Below are positions 30,260 through 32,005 of a stretch of 32,005 bases of DNA, one piece after another. The notes under the pieces are model-generated. The model ran no database searches, was not told where the DNA came from, and worked only from the letters and a program-made list of their open reading frames with translations. A program made the translations under genes and the position numbers. Source of the stretch: Acidimicrobiia bacterium (GTDB taxonomy: Bacteria; Actinomycetota; Acidimicrobiia; Spongiisociales; UBA11373). The stretch is taken from positions 1 through 32,005 of the forward strand of contig JAJCYA010000073.1 of NCBI GenBank assembly GCA_029263095.1. The letters are read 5' to 3'. Positions within the stretch are counted from its first letter, which is position 1, and every line of letters begins with the position of its first letter.

Positions 30260-32005
30260 TTAGTCGTTCGGCGAGAAGCTGAAGACGACGTTGGCCTTGC
30301 TCGCAGCAGGATCATCGATGTCGAGATGCTCGACAATCGAGATCGCCTGCGAACCACAGTCACCAAAGTCATCGCATGCCAGCGTGCCGATCATGCCTGG
30401 GAAGCCGGAGGTGCTCTCCAACTCCCTGCGCAGATCGTTGCGATCCACCCACATCGTGCCTTCGGCATCGATCACCGCGACTGCGTCGATGGCGCTGAGG
30501 AGCATCATCGTGGCGTCATAGGTGTGAGCGTGGAACGCCGCGGGCGGCGTCTCTCCATAGTCGGCCTCATACCGGACGAGGAACTCGTCGTAGGTAGTAC
30601 CCGTCGCACCGGCATTGGCGCCGAAACGCAGATCCGGACCTGAGAAGTACATGCCCTCGGACTCCGGCAGCGCCAAGAAGGCATCCACCAAGAGACCATC
30701 AGCACCGAACCAGATCGTGTCCTCGAGTCCTGCCACACCACCGACCTGCTGGATGATGAAGTCACCCTCAGGCTGGAAGATGGGGAAGTACACGATTTCG
30801 GGCCCACCAGCTGCGACCTCGGTGAGGACTGCAGTCATATCGGTGTCGCCCTTGTTGACCGCCGTGTACACAACGACTTCTCCACCAAGCTCCGCAAACG
30901 CATTTGCGAACGCCGTGGCCAGACCATCGGTATACGGATCACCATCGTGGATTGCTGCAGCCTTGGTCAGGCCCAGCTCCTCGAAAGCGAACCGCGCCGC
31001 GGTCGCACCCTGGAACAGGTCGTTGTGAGCGGTCCGGTAGTAACCCGGATGGTAGTTCTCACCAGCAGTGCCCTCGAGATCCGACGAGAGTGACGGCGAG
31101 GTGTTGGAGCCCGAAAGCAGCACCATTCCCGCAGCCGACAGGAGCGGCGACGCAGCGGCCGCAGCACCCGAACAAGTCGTCCCGATAACACCGATCACGC
31201 CCTCCTGGGCGACGATCGCCTGAGCGCCGGCCTGTCCGCCTTCAGCGGAGCAAAGGTCGTCCTCAGGAGTACCGAGGTTCACCGAGTGGCCATTGATGTC
31301 ACCAAAGTCCTCGATCGCCAGCTCGATACCGCGCACCTGGTCATCACCAAGGAACGCCACGTCACCAGAGATCGCCTGCAGAGCACGAATCTCAACCGCA
31401 CCACCAGGAGCGATTGCAGTAGCACCGAGCGGACCAGGCGTGAATTCGACTGCCTCGACGGCCGGCGCATCACCGGTCGGCGAGAAGCTGAAGACGACGT
31501 TGGCCTTGCTCGCAGCAGGATCATCGATGTCGAGATGCTCGACAATCGAGATCGCCTGCGCACCACAGTCACCAAACGCATCACACGCCAACGTTCCCGT
31601 CATACCGGCGAACCCGGACGTGCTATCCAGCTCATCGCGCAGCGCTTGGCGGTCGACGTGCATCGTGCCGTCTTCCACAACTGCGACCGCGTCGATGGCG
31701 CTGAGCAGCATCATCGTGGCGTCATAGGTGTGAGCGTGGAACGCCGCGGGCGGCGTCTCTCCATAGTCGGCCTCATACCGAGTCAGGAAGTCGCCGTAGT
31801 TGGTACCGGTCAAGCCCTGATTGGCGCCGAAACGCAGATCCGGACCTGAGAAGTACATGCCCTCGGACTCCGGCAGCGCCAAGAAGGCATCCACCAAGAG
31901 ACCATCAGCACCGAACCAGATCGTGTCCTCGAGTCCTGCCACACCACCGGCCTGCTGGATGATGAAGTCACCCTCAGGCTGGAAGATGGGGAAGTACACG
32001 ATTTC
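30260..32005 (-). CDS. livK: Tandem-fused substrate-binding protein LivK-like, 5' end cut by window edge
   Basis: The frame is open to the right edge (start beyond 32005). The visible part has one full type I periplasmic-binding domain (nucleotides 30260-about 31460; residues after APGGAVEIRALQAISGDVAF through the stop) preceded by the C-terminal half of another of the same family. The repeat period is 1206-1209 bp (402-403 residues). Both copies share PIFQPEGDFIIQQ, IWFGADGLLVDAFL, AAFHAHTYDATMML and a closing LACD-x-FGDCG-x-QAISIVEHLDID. The internal copy has a single-codon difference near EDGTM/DAEGTM. A short Ala/Pro/Gly linker joins them. Leucine/branched-chain amino acid binding is inferred from context; the true ligand is unknown. 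Secretion signal and start are outside the window. Confidence 0.93.
   Translation of the reverse strand, partial: EIVYFPIFQPEGDFIIQQAGGVAGLEDTIWFGADGLLVDAFLALPESEGMYFSGPDLRFGANQGLTGTNYGDFLTRYEADYGETPPAAFHAHTYDATMMLLSAIDAVAVVEDGTMHVDRQALRDELDSTSGFAGMTGTLACDAFGDCGAQAISIVEHLDIDDPAASKANVVFSFSPTGDAPAVEAVEFTPGPLGATAIAPGGAVEIRALQAISGDVAFLGDDQVRGIELAIEDFGDINGHSVNLGTPEDDLCSAEGGQAGAQAIVAQEGVIGVIGTTCSGAAAAASPLLSAAGMVLLSGSNTSPSLSSDLEGTAGENYHPGYYRTAHNDLFQGATAARFAFEELGLTKAAAIHDGDPYTDGLATAFANAFAELGGEVVVYTAVNKGDTDMTAVLTEVAAGGPEIVYFPIFQPEGDFIIQQVGGVAGLEDTIWFGADGLLVDAFLALPESEGMYFSGPDLRFGANAGATGTTYDEFLVRYEADYGETPPAAFHAHTYDATMMLLSAIDAVAVIDAEGTMWVDRNDLRRELESTSGFPGMIGTLACDDFGDCGSQAISIVEHLDIDDPAASKANVVFSFSPND
30268..30799. 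repeat. livK intragenic repeat, C-terminal copy
   Basis: Matches 31477-32005. Three blocks are near-identical in DNA: 30268-30351 (84 bp, no difference seen), 30485-30574 (90 bp, one difference) and 30614-30799 (186 bp, one difference). The segments between them, 30352-30484 and 30575-30613, differ at many positions. The copy may extend beyond 30799, where its partner is outside the window. Confidence 0.9.
31477..32005. repeat. livK intragenic repeat, N-terminal copy
   Basis: Partner of 30268-30799, offset by 1209 bp at the left and 1206 bp after a one-codon difference. It reaches the window edge with full identity over its last 50 or so bases, so the repeat continues outside the window. Confidence 0.9.

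Noticed and set aside
1-32005. CRISPR array, IS element, prophage or rRNA genes
   Set aside because: No regular short repeats with spacers, transposase or integrase motifs, terminal inverted repeats, or rRNA sequence were seen on either strand.

Overview
The window is a GC-rich chromosomal segment of an actinomycete-type bacterium (Actinomycetota). Three things in the sequence support this: SOS boxes of the CGAAC-N4-GTTCG type, a tRNA Gly-Cys-Val cluster, and a gene order that reads like a condensed version of the Mycobacterium tuberculosis dut-nrdR-LysM-lexA-dapF-miaA-miaB-recA-ftsK-rnj-dapA-pepR stretch. An early-branching class such as Acidimicrobiia is possible, but that is only an impression. 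No phage, IS element, CRISPR array or rRNA was seen; apart from small hypothetical genes this is core chromosome.

Layout. 1-216: end of an unrecognised gene on the minus strand. 386-725: tRNA Gly-Cys-Val operon (minus) with a promoter hexamer and a hairpin. 744-2162: dut (minus) divergent from a single-pass membrane protein (plus). 2224-3958: nrdR and a LysM protein (minus) divergent from lexA (plus), with three SOS boxes between LysM and lexA. 3996-13189: a long minus-strand run transcribed in the order rimO-cinA-thpR-recA-rny-miaB-miaA-dapF, mostly with overlapping stops and starts and with an SOS box before recA. 13359-14138: hisN-like phosphatase (plus). 14176-19596: dapA-rnj, ftsK and a small coiled-coil protein (minus). 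19688-20521: thioredoxin-TPR protein (plus). 20562-21812: M16 peptidase (minus), divergent from an alpha/beta-hydrolase lipoprotein (plus). 22693-25327: proB-proA (minus). 25422-32005: branched-chain amino-acid type ABC transporter livK-H-M-G-F (minus), livK running off the right edge.

The genes fall into a few themes: DNA damage response and repair (lexA, LysM protein, recA, dut, nrdR), tRNA and ribosome modification (miaA, miaB, rimO), RNA turnover (rny, rnj, thpR), lysine/peptidoglycan precursor synthesis (dapA, dapF), division and chromosome segregation (ftsK), and proline and histidine synthesis (proA, proB, hisN).

The most unusual items are these. The livK product carries at least two fused substrate-binding domains whose DNA is near-identical in three blocks separated by diverged stretches. 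LivM and LivH carry extra hydrophobic domains. ProA is divergent and has an N-terminal extension. Two genes (miaA and the hydrolase lipoprotein) have ideal ribosome-binding sites placed before CTG and ATC rather than a standard start codon. Three LexA boxes lie in the lexA/LysM intergenic region. No previously undescribed multi-gene system is evident.
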